From contig JBCCGK010000039.1 of assembly GCA_039029315.1 (NCBI GenBank), forward strand, positions 29,846-93,845: a stretch of 64,000 bases of DNA, written 5' to 3'. Under the pieces are notes generated by a model, which was not told the origin of the DNA, did not search any database, and worked only from the letters and a program-made list of their open reading frames with translations. The DNA is from JBCCCJ01 sp039029315 (GTDB taxonomy: Bacteria > Bacteroidota > Bacteroidia > J057). The position numbers were made by a program, and so were the translations under genes. Shown here one piece after another: positions 27,771 through 36,165 of the stretch (the stretch's first letter is position 1; every line of letters begins with the position of its first letter).

Positions 27771-28013
27771 ATGCTAGATCGAATATTTGCCGATTTTAAC
27801 AATTGTGACCCTCTTGGTAGGGTAAGGCTTAATTCCGATGGAACTTTGGCCGATCTAAAGGAAAAGAAAATAACCTTGAAAAGAGGCCAAAAATTCTTGC
27901 TTAATGATGATGATGGGCTTTCTACAATTGGAGAGATAGTCTTTTCTGCCAACGAGAAAATATGGGTTGCAAAAATTGATTGGGATACATTTCAAGTTGA
28001 CAATCGGCAATAG
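27771..28013 (+). CDS. Small protein, putative immunity partner of the RhsB1 tail
   Basis: 80 residues, MLDRIFADFNNCDPLGRVRL, starting 10 nt after the RhsB1 stop. It is acidic-to-neutral and beta-rich (LNSDGTLADLKEKKITLKRG, then IVFSANEKIWVAKIDWDTFQ), without a signal peptide. Position and size are those of an immunity gene behind a polymorphic-toxin tail. The local AT content is higher than in the Rhs body, in line with exchange of tail plus immunity as a cassette. The protein could also be a simple regulatory or structural accessory. The family is not recognised. A strong terminator follows 50 nt later. Confidence 0.55.
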   Translation: MLDRIFADFNNCDPLGRVRLNSDGTLADLKEKKITLKRGQKFLLNDDDGLSTIGEIVFSANEKIWVAKIDWDTFQVDNRQ

Positions 28014-28062
28014 ATTAGAGTCCAATGTAGTCAAAGTTGTTTAGTATTTAACCTCACCAACG

Positions 28063-28092
28063 CAGCAGTTCCCCCAACTGCTGTGTTTTTTT
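28063..28092 (+). terminator. Intrinsic terminator after the RhsB1/immunity unit
   Basis: CAGCAGTT (28063-28070), loop CCCCC, AACTGCTG (28076-28083), then a run of T (28085-28092). A sister terminator with a compensated stem follows RhsB2. Confidence 0.9.
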
Positions 28093-28161
28093 ACTCACAT
28101 CTTTACATAACCTCCTAACAGATCCGCCCTATACCCCATACCATATTCCCCTCCCCACCCC

Positions 28162-28189
28162 GGACCTTTCCACCTCGCCTTACGACTAA
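28162..28189 (+). promoter_or_regulatory. Candidate ECF-sigma promoter, site 1 (before sigma1)
   Basis: GGACCTTT (28162-28169), 13-nt spacer, CGACTAA (28183-28189). The geometry fits ECF promoters (GGA-type -35, CGNC-type -10). It ends 39 nt before the sigma1 ATG, suggesting autoregulation. Confidence 0.6.
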
Positions 28190-28228
28190 CAAAGCAAAAG
28201 CCATTACTTACACATCAAGGCAAGGTTC

Positions 28229-28840
28229 ATGCGAATCCGATCTCTCTATTCTGAATCAGAACTGATCCAAGGCATACAAGCCGGTGGCGTCGCCCGCGAG
28301 CGCTGCATGGACAGTCTGCTACACAAGCACCGCAAGCTGATCCAGCGCGGCATCCGAAGCTACCGCCTCTCCAGAGAGGAAGCACAGGAGGCCTATCTGG
28401 ATGCCATGGTAGCCCTTTGTCGCCAAATCGAGAAGGGCAACTTTCGGGGAGATTGCAAGCTCAGTACCTACCTCTACCGCATCTACGACAACAAATGCAA
28501 AAACAAAATTCGGGACCGGAAAGGAGACCCTACAAGCTGGATCGACGAGATGCCAGATCTGCCCGAACGCGCGCATGATGCCCTGGCAGAATTGATCCAG
28601 CAGGAAGAATTCGAAGCAGTGAAAGAACTGCTTCGCGAGCTGGGAGGAAAGTGCAAGGATATTCTGATCTTAGCGGAATATCATGGATACTCCCAGGCAG
28701 AGATCGCCCAACAACTTGGTCTAAAAACTGCCCGGGTTGTCGCTGTTAGTCGGCATCGATGCCTCAACAAACTCAAAAGATTCCTCAGCGGGAAGCCCGT
28801 CTCTCATGAATGCGAACTCCAGCCAAAAACCACTGATTGA
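28229..28840 (+). CDS. ECF-type RNA polymerase sigma factor 1
   Basis: 203 residues, MRIRSLYSESELIQGIQAGG. Sigma region 2 is seen around residues 25-100 (GNFRGDCKLSTYLYRIYDNK, followed by CKNKIRDRK). Region 4 lies near 150-190, with the helix-turn-helix YHGYSQAEIAQQLGLKTARV then RHRCLNKLKRFL. Length and layout are those of ECF sigma factors. The next gene, a membrane-bound TPR protein, starts 2 nt after the stop, as is usual for a sigma/anti-sigma pair, and a CHAT-protease gene is coupled to that by an ATGA overlap. A GGACCTTT-N13-CGACTAA element upstream suggests it drives its own operon. A close homologue (sigma2) lies at 60510-61118. Confidence 0.88.
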   Translation: MRIRSLYSESELIQGIQAGGVARERCMDSLLHKHRKLIQRGIRSYRLSREEAQEAYLDAMVALCRQIEKGNFRGDCKLSTYLYRIYDNKCKNKIRDRKGDPTSWIDEMPDLPERAHDALAELIQQEEFEAVKELLRELGGKCKDILILAEYHGYSQAEIAQQLGLKTARVVAVSRHRCLNKLKRFLSGKPVSHECELQPKTTD

Positions 28841-28842
28841 GC

Positions 28843-29583
28843 ATGTCTGATTTATCCTTACATACAGAAGAATTGATAGAGCGCTATCTGTCGGGACAGA
28901 TGTCTGCCGCAGAGCGCGAAGGCTTTGAGCAAATACTGTCCAGCCGCCCTGAATTGGAGCAGGAAGTCAACAAGCATCTCATTGCTAAAGGAGCCGCATT
29001 TAAGGAAGGCAGAGATAGCTGGAGAGCTGCCAAACGGGAGCGTTTTCGACGATGGGAAGAAGAGGATCGAAGAGGTCGATTGAGATGGGGGAAGCTTGCC
29101 GCAGTCATCCTCATCCTCTTCCTTTCTGCTGGAGCAGCTTATGTCTTCCATCCAGCACCTCAAGTAGGGCCAGATAAGCTTTTTTTAAGTTTCTATGAAG
29201 TAGATACAGCCCCGGTTCCACGAAACCAGCTGTCTGGATCAAAATTACTGGAAGGCTATTTGGCATTCAATCAAGGGGAATTTGTTGAAGCCCTGTCTAT
29301 CTGGAAAGAGGTTCCGGCCAGCCTTGACCAATTCACCAGGGATGAGTTGGCGTATTTTAAAGGCTTGAGTTATCTGGAGTTGGGACAATCGACGAAGGCC
29401 ATACTTGCATTGGAAAGTTTGGACACCTCTGCCTATCAGGCCAAGGCGCATTGGTATTTGGCACTTATTTGGCTGAAAGAAGGATATCCTGACAAAGCGC
29501 GGGTATATCTGAGCTCGAACGCCATACAAGCATCATTCTTACACCCCAAAGCCCAACTTCTACTGGAACATTTGTCTGAATGA
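28843..29583 (+). CDS. Membrane-bound TPR protein, putative anti-sigma regulator 1
   Basis: 246 residues from ATG 28843; the earlier TTG 28837 overlaps the sigma stop and is less likely. The cytoplasmic part ~1-80 has ELIERYLSGQMSAAEREGFE, the helical segment common at the start of Bacteroidota anti-sigma-like proteins, then a basic stretch (WRAAKRERFRRWEEEDRRG). One transmembrane helix lies at ~81-103 (AAVILILFLSAGAAYVF). The periplasmic part ~104-246 contains TPR-like repeats (LEGYLAFNQGEFVEALSIWK, then YFKGLSYLELGQSTKAILAL). The topology suits a sensor that holds the sigma factor in the cytoplasm and senses in the periplasm, where the CHAT proteins reside. No zinc-binding HxxxCxxC motif is present, so this is not a classical ZAS anti-sigma factor. 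Its stop overlaps the CHAT1 start (ATGA). Confidence 0.75.
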   Translation: MSDLSLHTEELIERYLSGQMSAAEREGFEQILSSRPELEQEVNKHLIAKGAAFKEGRDSWRAAKRERFRRWEEEDRRGRLRWGKLAAVILILFLSAGAAYVFHPAPQVGPDKLFLSFYEVDTAPVPRNQLSGSKLLEGYLAFNQGEFVEALSIWKEVPASLDQFTRDELAYFKGLSYLELGQSTKAILALESLDTSAYQAKAHWYLALIWLKEGYPDKARVYLSSNAIQASFLHPKAQLLLEHLSE

Positions 29584-32500
29584 ACTCCTCCATCCTATCG
29601 ATATTTGTTTTCCTGCATGCGATGCTTTCACTCGCTTGTATGCCTCAACTCTTCTCACAAGCCATTGACACCAGTCAGTTTTCCGTTTGGCGAGAGCAAG
29701 TATCCCATTTCATCGCCTGTAATGAGTATGATAGTGTGTTGATCCGTGCAGAACAAGCCCGCCAATACGCAGAGGAACATCGCCTGAACGAGCTACAGCT
29801 AGAATTCACGTGCAAACAAACATTGGCTCACTTCCGGGTATATCCTGGAAGGAGCGAGCGATTGTTGGCTTTGTTTCAACATGCCTTGCCATTGGCTGAT
29901 CGAATGGCGAAGAAAGGTATTCATTCCTATTGGCTTCCCAATTTTTATTCAAAGATGGCTGAAGTTCTGGCATTTCGCCATCAGTTTGAACAAGAGAAGA
30001 CATATCTGTATAAGGCCTTAATTTCATTCCCTCCATCAGAGGAGTTATATCCAGGTCTACGATGTGGGGTACTGATGAATCTGGCGCTACATTTCATTTA
30101 TCACAGTGAACTCGACTCAGCATCCATCTTCCTTGAGCTTGCCGGTGAATTTACAGAGGAAGAATCCCGTGAATTGTTTTTTTGGTATGGAACCAAAGCA
30201 AGGTTGGAGTTTCAGCGACAAAATTACCTTGAGGCCGAAGATCTCTACCTCAAGCAACTGGCCCTTGTATCTATCCTGGGAGAATTCGAATACAGAGATT
30301 TTATGCTGTATCACTTCCTGGCTAATGTCTATCTCAATATGGGAGATTTGGATTTGGCTTTGCAGCATATTGAACTGGCAAGAGGGGGGCCAAGAAAGTA
30401 TCTCTTTCTTGGGCAAGTTCACTTATATGCCGAGGACTTTCCCGCTGCCCTGTTTTACCTTCACGAAGCGAAAGCGGTTATCTTGCAGAATGGCGGATAT
30501 GTTCTCAACTACCTTCCTTCTGTCTATCAGCTATTGGGAGAAACCTTTACAAACATGCAAGTGGCAGATTCAGCTGAAATCTACTATCTCAAAATTCAAG
30601 ACGTTAAACAAACATTTTCTGATCAGGATTCTTTTTTGCTCCACACCAATTTGGGATTCTTGTACCTGGAGACTAACAACTATCAACAGTCGCTTGAATA
30701 TTTTCTGTCTTCCAAAGCATTTGTTCAGGAAACCCTAATAGGAATGCGACTTAAATATGCACATGCCTGGCTGGGTACTGTAGAAGCATATCTTGGCCTG
30801 GACAGTACAGAACAAGCATTGACTTTTGTCCACAAAACCCTGGCAACTCTCAAGCCCGGTCATGCATTTGACCCGGATTTGTCATCCTTTTCGATCCAGC
30901 ATTTTGCCAATCCTCAAATATATTTTTCCTGTATTGAAGCCAAGGGGAACATATATCTGAATATGTATAAACAAACGTTGGACCAACAGATGCTGGATTC
31001 GGCCCTTTATTTTTATGAACTCGCAGACCGTGTCCTTGACACCCTTCAAATCAGGTTCAGGGGAGATCTTACAAAAAAAGCGATGAATGAACAGGCATTT
31101 CGAACCTTAATTCATGCTGTGGAAACCTGTGATCTCTTATTTCAGCATACAGGAGAGCATCACTTCCTGGAACAAGCTTTTTATTTTGCTGAAAGAAGCA
31201 AATCTATTCGTCTGTTCGAAGCCATTCGGGAATCAGAAGCTAGACAATTGTTGGATGTGCCTGATTCTCTATTGCGGAAGGAACGAAAACTGCTGAATGA
31301 AATTCAGTATCACGAACAACAACTGCAAATCTTTCAGGATCAAATACAGGATAATGTCCGAAAGGGAATTAGCTACAGGCTATCTCTGAAGTGTGAAGAA
31401 AAGGGGAGAACCATTCTCGCCTATAAACAAGCATACCGAGACCTTCTTGATCATTTTGAGCAGGAATATCCGACCTACTTCCAGCAAAAATACAATTTCG
31501 AAATGACCAGTCTCTCCGATGTTCAACGGCATCTGGCTCAATCTGGCAATGCCTTGTTGGAATATATGATAGGGGATAGTCTTCTGTACCTATTCGTGAT
31601 AAGCGCTGATACAGCCGTGCTGATCAAACAAGCTCTGGAGACTGATCTGATTTCTGATGTTCAACAATTCAACAACAGTCTGTTCAGCTATTGGCTATCT
31701 GATCAGAGGTCTGATTCCATCTACACAGAGAATTCTTCCACCTATGCGTCCCTTGCACATCAACTGTACCGTCAGGTCCTTGCGTCTGCTTATCCGATTC
31801 TGAGGGGAGCGCACGCTCTGTATATTATCCCGGATGGCTATTTGTCCTATTTGCCATTTGAGTTACTTCTTACTGAGCCAGTAAATAAGCCAGAACAATT
31901 TGCCAACCATCCATATCTGATCAAACAATTTCCCATAGGGTATGGCTTCTCAGCTACAACGCTCTTTCGCACACCTATCAGTTCAGCCAAGACCTCAGGT
32001 TTTCTGGCTATTCGACCTGAATTTGGCAAAAATCAAGAAGAGTTTTCAAGTATAGAGTCTCGAAGGCGTGATGGCTTTGGACCCTTGAGGTATAGCAAGC
32101 TGGAAACAGAATACTTGGAGAAAGCATTCGGTGCCACGGTCCTGGAGGATAGCATGGCTACCAAAAAGCAAGTGCTTCATGCCCTCAACACGCAGGCCTA
32201 TGCTATGATTCATTTTGCCACCCATGCCAAATCTCATGATATCTACCCCAAAAAGGCAAAAATTGCCCTGACAGCTATTCTAGATTCCATTGAAATCAAT
32301 GATTTTCTAAGCTTTCAAGAGATCTTTAATTTGAGGCTGGAAGCCGAAATGGTTGTTCTGAGCGCATGTGAGACGGGCTTGGGGGAGTATAGACATGGAG
32401 AAGGAGTCATGAGTCTGGCCCGCGCATTTGCGTATGCAGGGGCAAAATCTGTCCTGACTACTCTCTGGAGTGTCGATGACAAAAGTACAGCACAACTCAT

Positions 32501-32771
32501 GCAAGATTTCTATTCACAACTGGAGCAGGGAGCAAGTAAAGCTAAGGCGCTTCAGCAAGCCAAACTATCTTTTCTTCAGCAACACGATCATCGCTTTGCC
32601 CATCCTTTCTTTTGGGCAGGTCCAGTGGTGATAGGAGATAATTCCCCGATTACATTGCATTCTCCAGACCCGCTCCTGGGAGGTCATCTTGTTCTTGTGA
32701 GTATCTGCTTCCTCGCCCTTCTGCTATTCTTGGCAAGAAAGCGACTTTTTTCTGGAGGTTTCGACTCATAA
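29580..32771 (+). CDS. CHAT1: secreted TPR-CHAT caspase-like protease, membrane anchored
   Basis: 1,063 residues. A signal peptide (SIFVFLHAMLSLACMPQLFS) is followed by IDTSQF, a start shared by the family. Residues ~40-480 are degenerate TPR repeats (YLEAEDLYLKQLALVS and similar). A helical linker follows (YFAERSKSIRLFEAIRESEA, then LDVPDSLLRKERKLL). The CHAT (caspase/HetF-associated) domain occupies ~690-1015. The catalytic dyad is His882 in IHFATHAKSHD and Cys930 in VVLSACETGLGE. The domain ends in the family tail HRFAHPFFWAGPVVIGD, and a transmembrane helix lies at ~1033-1053. With a signal peptide in front and the helix near the end, the protease should face the periplasm. It is the third gene of the sigma1 operon, joined by an ATGA overlap to the regulator. 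Substrate unknown. Confidence 0.87.
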   Translation: MNSSILSIFVFLHAMLSLACMPQLFSQAIDTSQFSVWREQVSHFIACNEYDSVLIRAEQARQYAEEHRLNELQLEFTCKQTLAHFRVYPGRSERLLALFQHALPLADRMAKKGIHSYWLPNFYSKMAEVLAFRHQFEQEKTYLYKALISFPPSEELYPGLRCGVLMNLALHFIYHSELDSASIFLELAGEFTEEESRELFFWYGTKARLEFQRQNYLEAEDLYLKQLALVSILGEFEYRDFMLYHFLANVYLNMGDLDLALQHIELARGGPRKYLFLGQVHLYAEDFPAALFYLHEAKAVILQNGGYVLNYLPSVYQLLGETFTNMQVADSAEIYYLKIQDVKQTFSDQDSFLLHTNLGFLYLETNNYQQSLEYFLSSKAFVQETLIGMRLKYAHAWLGTVEAYLGLDSTEQALTFVHKTLATLKPGHAFDPDLSSFSIQHFANPQIYFSCIEAKGNIYLNMYKQTLDQQMLDSALYFYELADRVLDTLQIRFRGDLTKKAMNEQAFRTLIHAVETCDLLFQHTGEHHFLEQAFYFAERSKSIRLFEAIRESEARQLLDVPDSLLRKERKLLNEIQYHEQQLQIFQDQIQDNVRKGISYRLSLKCEEKGRTILAYKQAYRDLLDHFEQEYPTYFQQKYNFEMTSLSDVQRHLAQSGNALLEYMIGDSLLYLFVISADTAVLIKQALETDLISDVQQFNNSLFSYWLSDQRSDSIYTENSSTYASLAHQLYRQVLASAYPILRGAHALYIIPDGYLSYLPFELLLTEPVNKPEQFANHPYLIKQFPIGYGFSATTLFRTPISSAKTSGFLAIRPEFGKNQEEFSSIESRRRDGFGPLRYSKLETEYLEKAFGATVLEDSMATKKQVLHALNTQAYAMIHFATHAKSHDIYPKKAKIALTAILDSIEINDFLSFQEIFNLRLEAEMVVLSACETGLGEYRHGEGVMSLARAFAYAGAKSVLTTLWSVDDKSTAQLMQDFYSQLEQGASKAKALQQAKLSFLQQHDHRFAHPFFWAGPVVIGDNSPITLHSPDPLLGGHLVLVSICFLALLLFLARKRLFSGGFDS

Positions 32772-32795
32772 AGTATAGGGAGATTGAGGCGTTTG

Positions 32796-32814
32796 TATAT
32801 TTGGATATCAACCA
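32796..32814 (+). promoter_or_regulatory. TAnnTTTG element and ATTTGGAYATCAA block before CHAT2
   Basis: TATATTTG (32796-32803) matches the Bacteroidota -7 consensus. The sequence running through it, ATTTGGATATCAA, is repeated with one change (ATTTGGACATCAA) before CHAT3 at 36093. It may be a promoter or a binding site shared by the two genes. Confidence 0.35.
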
Positions 32815-32868
32815 TGGAAAGATAAGACGAATAAACGATTCCACAGGACCAAAGTAGATTGTGCTTAT

Positions 32869-35800
32869 ATGTATCTGGTCAACACGTATTTTTATTCTTT
32901 TTCAATTCTCTTGCTGATTGTCTTGTCAGGAGTGCCTGACGTGTGTGCACACCCTATTGACACCAGTGAGTTTGCCATTTGGCGGGAGCAAGTGGCACAT
33001 TTCAATGAATGCAAGGAATACGATAGTGTACTTGTCTATGCCGAGCAAGCCAGAAGCTTCGCAGAACAGCATCAGTTCACTGCGCGACAGTTAGAATTTA
33101 CCTGTAAACAAAATCTGGCTCATTATAGGGTGTATCTCAAAAGCAGTGATCCCTTGTTCAATCTACTTACTGCAGCCTTGCCTGTGGTGGATCAGATGCT
33201 GGCTTCTGGGGATTCTTCCCTTTGGACTGTACGAACGCTGGCACTCATGTCTTCTTTATATGGCTTCAGACACAACAATAAACTCAAGAAAGTTTATATG
33301 GACAAAGCATTGGCTGCTTTTCCACAAACCAGAACAGGAATCTCCGACTTAATGCGTAGATTATTGCTGACACAATCATCCATCCATCTTTCTCTCAATC
33401 AACTCGATTCAGCTGCTTTGTTCCTCTCAATGGCAAAACAACACATGCGTGGAGGATCTGTAGAACTTGAGGGCTGGTATGGTGCACGAGGCCATCTGGA
33501 ATATCAAAAACAAAACTTCCTGGAAGCGGAGAATTATTTTCTCAAACAATTACACCTTGCTGATTCTCTGGGAATGGTGGATGAAAGAGATTTGTTTATC
33601 CTGTTTAGTCTGGCAAAGGTAAATCGCAGGATGGGGAATTATGATCGGGCTGCAGAATTTGCCAACCAAACACGGGGAGGTCCACGGAAGGCCATGTTGC
33701 TGGCAAACCTGTATATCGAGGATGAGGATTATGAGAATGCCAAGAATCAATTATTTATGGCAGAGTTTTCGGTCATGAGACATCTTGGGGGCAATCTCAA
33801 TTACTTGCCCATGATTTATCAATTGTTAGGGGATACCTATCATCACTTAGACATGCTGGATAGTGTGGCATATTTCTACCAAAAGGCATTTGATTCAATT
33901 GATTCGATCGAGTTACGACCAAAAACCTTGCAGGACACGATGCTTTTTCAGTATAATCAGGGGATCATTCGTCTTCAGCAGAACAAATATCAGGAAGCCC
34001 TTTCCTTCTTTTCAGATGCCAGAGCCAATGTCAGACAATTCAAGGGGACATTCAAAAATTTCGAATCTTATGTCTTGTATGAACAGCATACTACCTATAT
34101 AAAAATGGATAGCCTGGCAGAAGCTTTTGATGCACTCAGGAAAGCCAGACATCTTCTATTTTCCCAAGATCTACATTGGGGAGATTCCATTCAGCATCAG
34201 TGGTACCACGATCCGCAGCTCTATATTCGATATTTGCAAGCTTTTGGTGCACTCCATTTCAGACGATATGAACAGGAGCAGGAAGTCCGCGATCTCGATT
34301 CAGCTTTGTATTTTTTTGACTTGGTTGATCAAATGACAGATACCATCCGAATACGGTTTAGAGGGGGGCTTGTCAGAAGAGTTATTGGGAAGGAATCATA
34401 TGAATCCTATTTCACCGGAATCAACATTTGTCATCTCCTTTACAAGCTCTCTCATGATCCCAGTTATCTGAAAAAGGCTTTCTATTATTCAGAGAAAAGC
34501 AAATCCATCCGTCTGGCTGAGGCCATGCAGGAATCTCAAGCCAGGAAGTTTTTGAAAGTGCCGGACTCCTTATTATATGCCGAACAATCACTCCGCAACC
34601 AAATTCAGTATTTGGAGCAATCCCTTCAGAAGGAAAGAGAGGATGCGCCAATAAGATTTCGCGAAACCGGAATCGATGGACGATCACGCCAAAGAGAAGC
34701 CTTGGGTCGGGAGTTGTATGCAGCCAAGTTGGCTTATAAACAATTGCTCGAAGAGTTTGAGCGGGATCATCCTGCCTATTTTCAACAAAAATTCCATCTC
34801 CAACCTGCCCACCTCCTGGAAGTTCAGGAAGAATGTATCGCCAATAAGAATGGATTTCTGGAGTATATCATTGCCGATAGCGCTATTTATTGCTTTTTGA
34901 TCAGTCCAGATACCATACTATTGTCTCGGCTAGAGATCGCCCTTGATGTAGATTCCAGCATACAGGAGTTGCGAAATAGTCTGTATTCCTACTGGTTGTC
35001 TGATTCTCGATCCGACTCTATCTATGCTTCTCATTCTGAGAAGTATGCCTTATTGGCTCACCAACTTTATCAGGCATTGCTTTCTCCTCTTCGTCCTTTT
35101 CTGTCTGGGATTGAGCAATTAACGATCATTCCTGACGGGCCATTGGCCTATTTACCTTTTGAACTGTTGTTGACGGAACAAGTGGCCAATCCGAGTCATT
35201 TTGCCAACCATCCTTATTTACTCAGACAGTTTGCTGTTACTTATGGCTTTTCCGCGACAAGCCTGATTCGACAGGCCATACCGAGCCAGGCCAGGTCGGG
35301 TCTCCTGGCGATTCGCCCAAGTTTCGATCAAGTCCATCCGCACTTTGCAAGCATCGAATCCCGCCGACGTGATGGCTTTGGTCCCTTGCGTTTCAGTAAA
35401 TTGGAAACGGATTTCTTAGCGAGAACATTTGGGGCAACTGTCCTGGAGGATAGCATGGCGACCAAGGAACAAGTATTACGGGCTCTGAATACCCAACAAT
35501 TTGCTTTCATCCATTGGGCAACACATGCCAAATCTCACGACATGTACCCAAGGAAAGCCAAGATTGCCTTAACAGCCCAAAAAGATTCCACAGATGACAA
35601 TGATTTTTTGAGTTTCGGAGAGATTTTCAACCTCAGACTCAATGCAGATATGGTGGTCCTCAGTGCGTGTGAGACAGGCTTGGGAGAATTCCAGGAAGGG
35701 GAAGGGGTTATGAGTCTGGCGCGTGCTTTTGCCTTTGCCGGTGCAAGGTCTGTGGTCACCACACTTTGGAGTGTCGATGATCAGAGTACTGCTCAGCTCA

Positions 35801-36081
35801 TGACGGACTTCTATACCCAATTGGATCTGGGAGCAGCCAAAGGACAAGCACTCCAACAAGCCAAACTGTCCTTTCTGCAAAGCCGGGACCATCACTTTGC
35901 TCATCCTTTCTTTTGGGCAGGCCCAGTGGTGATTGGGGATGGTGGGGCAATACAGTTTCAATCGCACATCCCTCTGATTACTCCCTTACTGACTGTGCTT
36001 ATTTGCCTGCTGGCTTTCCTTCTTTTTACATTTCGGATGCGAATCTTTTCACAAGAATCACCCGAAAAGAAGAACGATTGA
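32869..36081 (+). CDS. CHAT2: secreted TPR-CHAT protease, membrane anchored
   Basis: 1,070 residues, second of the six paralogues. The signal peptide is at residues 1-27 (FSILLLIVLSGVPDVCAHPI), then IDTSEFAIWREQVAHFNECK, which matches CHAT1 and CHAT3 closely. The dyad is His886 (IHWATHAKSHD) and Cys934 (LSACETGLGEF). This copy has Trp in place of Phe in the first motif. The linker between TPR and CHAT is longer and more charged (QKEREDAPIRFRETGIDGRS). A C-terminal helix (~1037-1058) ends in a basic tail (ESPEKKND). It lies 97 nt after CHAT1, with a possible internal promoter, so it may be made together with or apart from the sigma operon. Confidence 0.86.
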   Translation: MYLVNTYFYSFSILLLIVLSGVPDVCAHPIDTSEFAIWREQVAHFNECKEYDSVLVYAEQARSFAEQHQFTARQLEFTCKQNLAHYRVYLKSSDPLFNLLTAALPVVDQMLASGDSSLWTVRTLALMSSLYGFRHNNKLKKVYMDKALAAFPQTRTGISDLMRRLLLTQSSIHLSLNQLDSAALFLSMAKQHMRGGSVELEGWYGARGHLEYQKQNFLEAENYFLKQLHLADSLGMVDERDLFILFSLAKVNRRMGNYDRAAEFANQTRGGPRKAMLLANLYIEDEDYENAKNQLFMAEFSVMRHLGGNLNYLPMIYQLLGDTYHHLDMLDSVAYFYQKAFDSIDSIELRPKTLQDTMLFQYNQGIIRLQQNKYQEALSFFSDARANVRQFKGTFKNFESYVLYEQHTTYIKMDSLAEAFDALRKARHLLFSQDLHWGDSIQHQWYHDPQLYIRYLQAFGALHFRRYEQEQEVRDLDSALYFFDLVDQMTDTIRIRFRGGLVRRVIGKESYESYFTGINICHLLYKLSHDPSYLKKAFYYSEKSKSIRLAEAMQESQARKFLKVPDSLLYAEQSLRNQIQYLEQSLQKEREDAPIRFRETGIDGRSRQREALGRELYAAKLAYKQLLEEFERDHPAYFQQKFHLQPAHLLEVQEECIANKNGFLEYIIADSAIYCFLISPDTILLSRLEIALDVDSSIQELRNSLYSYWLSDSRSDSIYASHSEKYALLAHQLYQALLSPLRPFLSGIEQLTIIPDGPLAYLPFELLLTEQVANPSHFANHPYLLRQFAVTYGFSATSLIRQAIPSQARSGLLAIRPSFDQVHPHFASIESRRRDGFGPLRFSKLETDFLARTFGATVLEDSMATKEQVLRALNTQQFAFIHWATHAKSHDMYPRKAKIALTAQKDSTDDNDFLSFGEIFNLRLNADMVVLSACETGLGEFQEGEGVMSLARAFAFAGARSVVTTLWSVDDQSTAQLMTDFYTQLDLGAAKGQALQQAKLSFLQSRDHHFAHPFFWAGPVVIGDGGAIQFQSHIPLITPLLTVLICLLAFLLFTFRMRIFSQESPEKKND

Positions 36082-36165
36082 AGGAGAGGAAGATTTGGAC
36101 ATCAATAACGTCCTTGAGGATTAAGCAAAAGAAGGTATCATCAACCCCAAGACAATTGTAGACCT

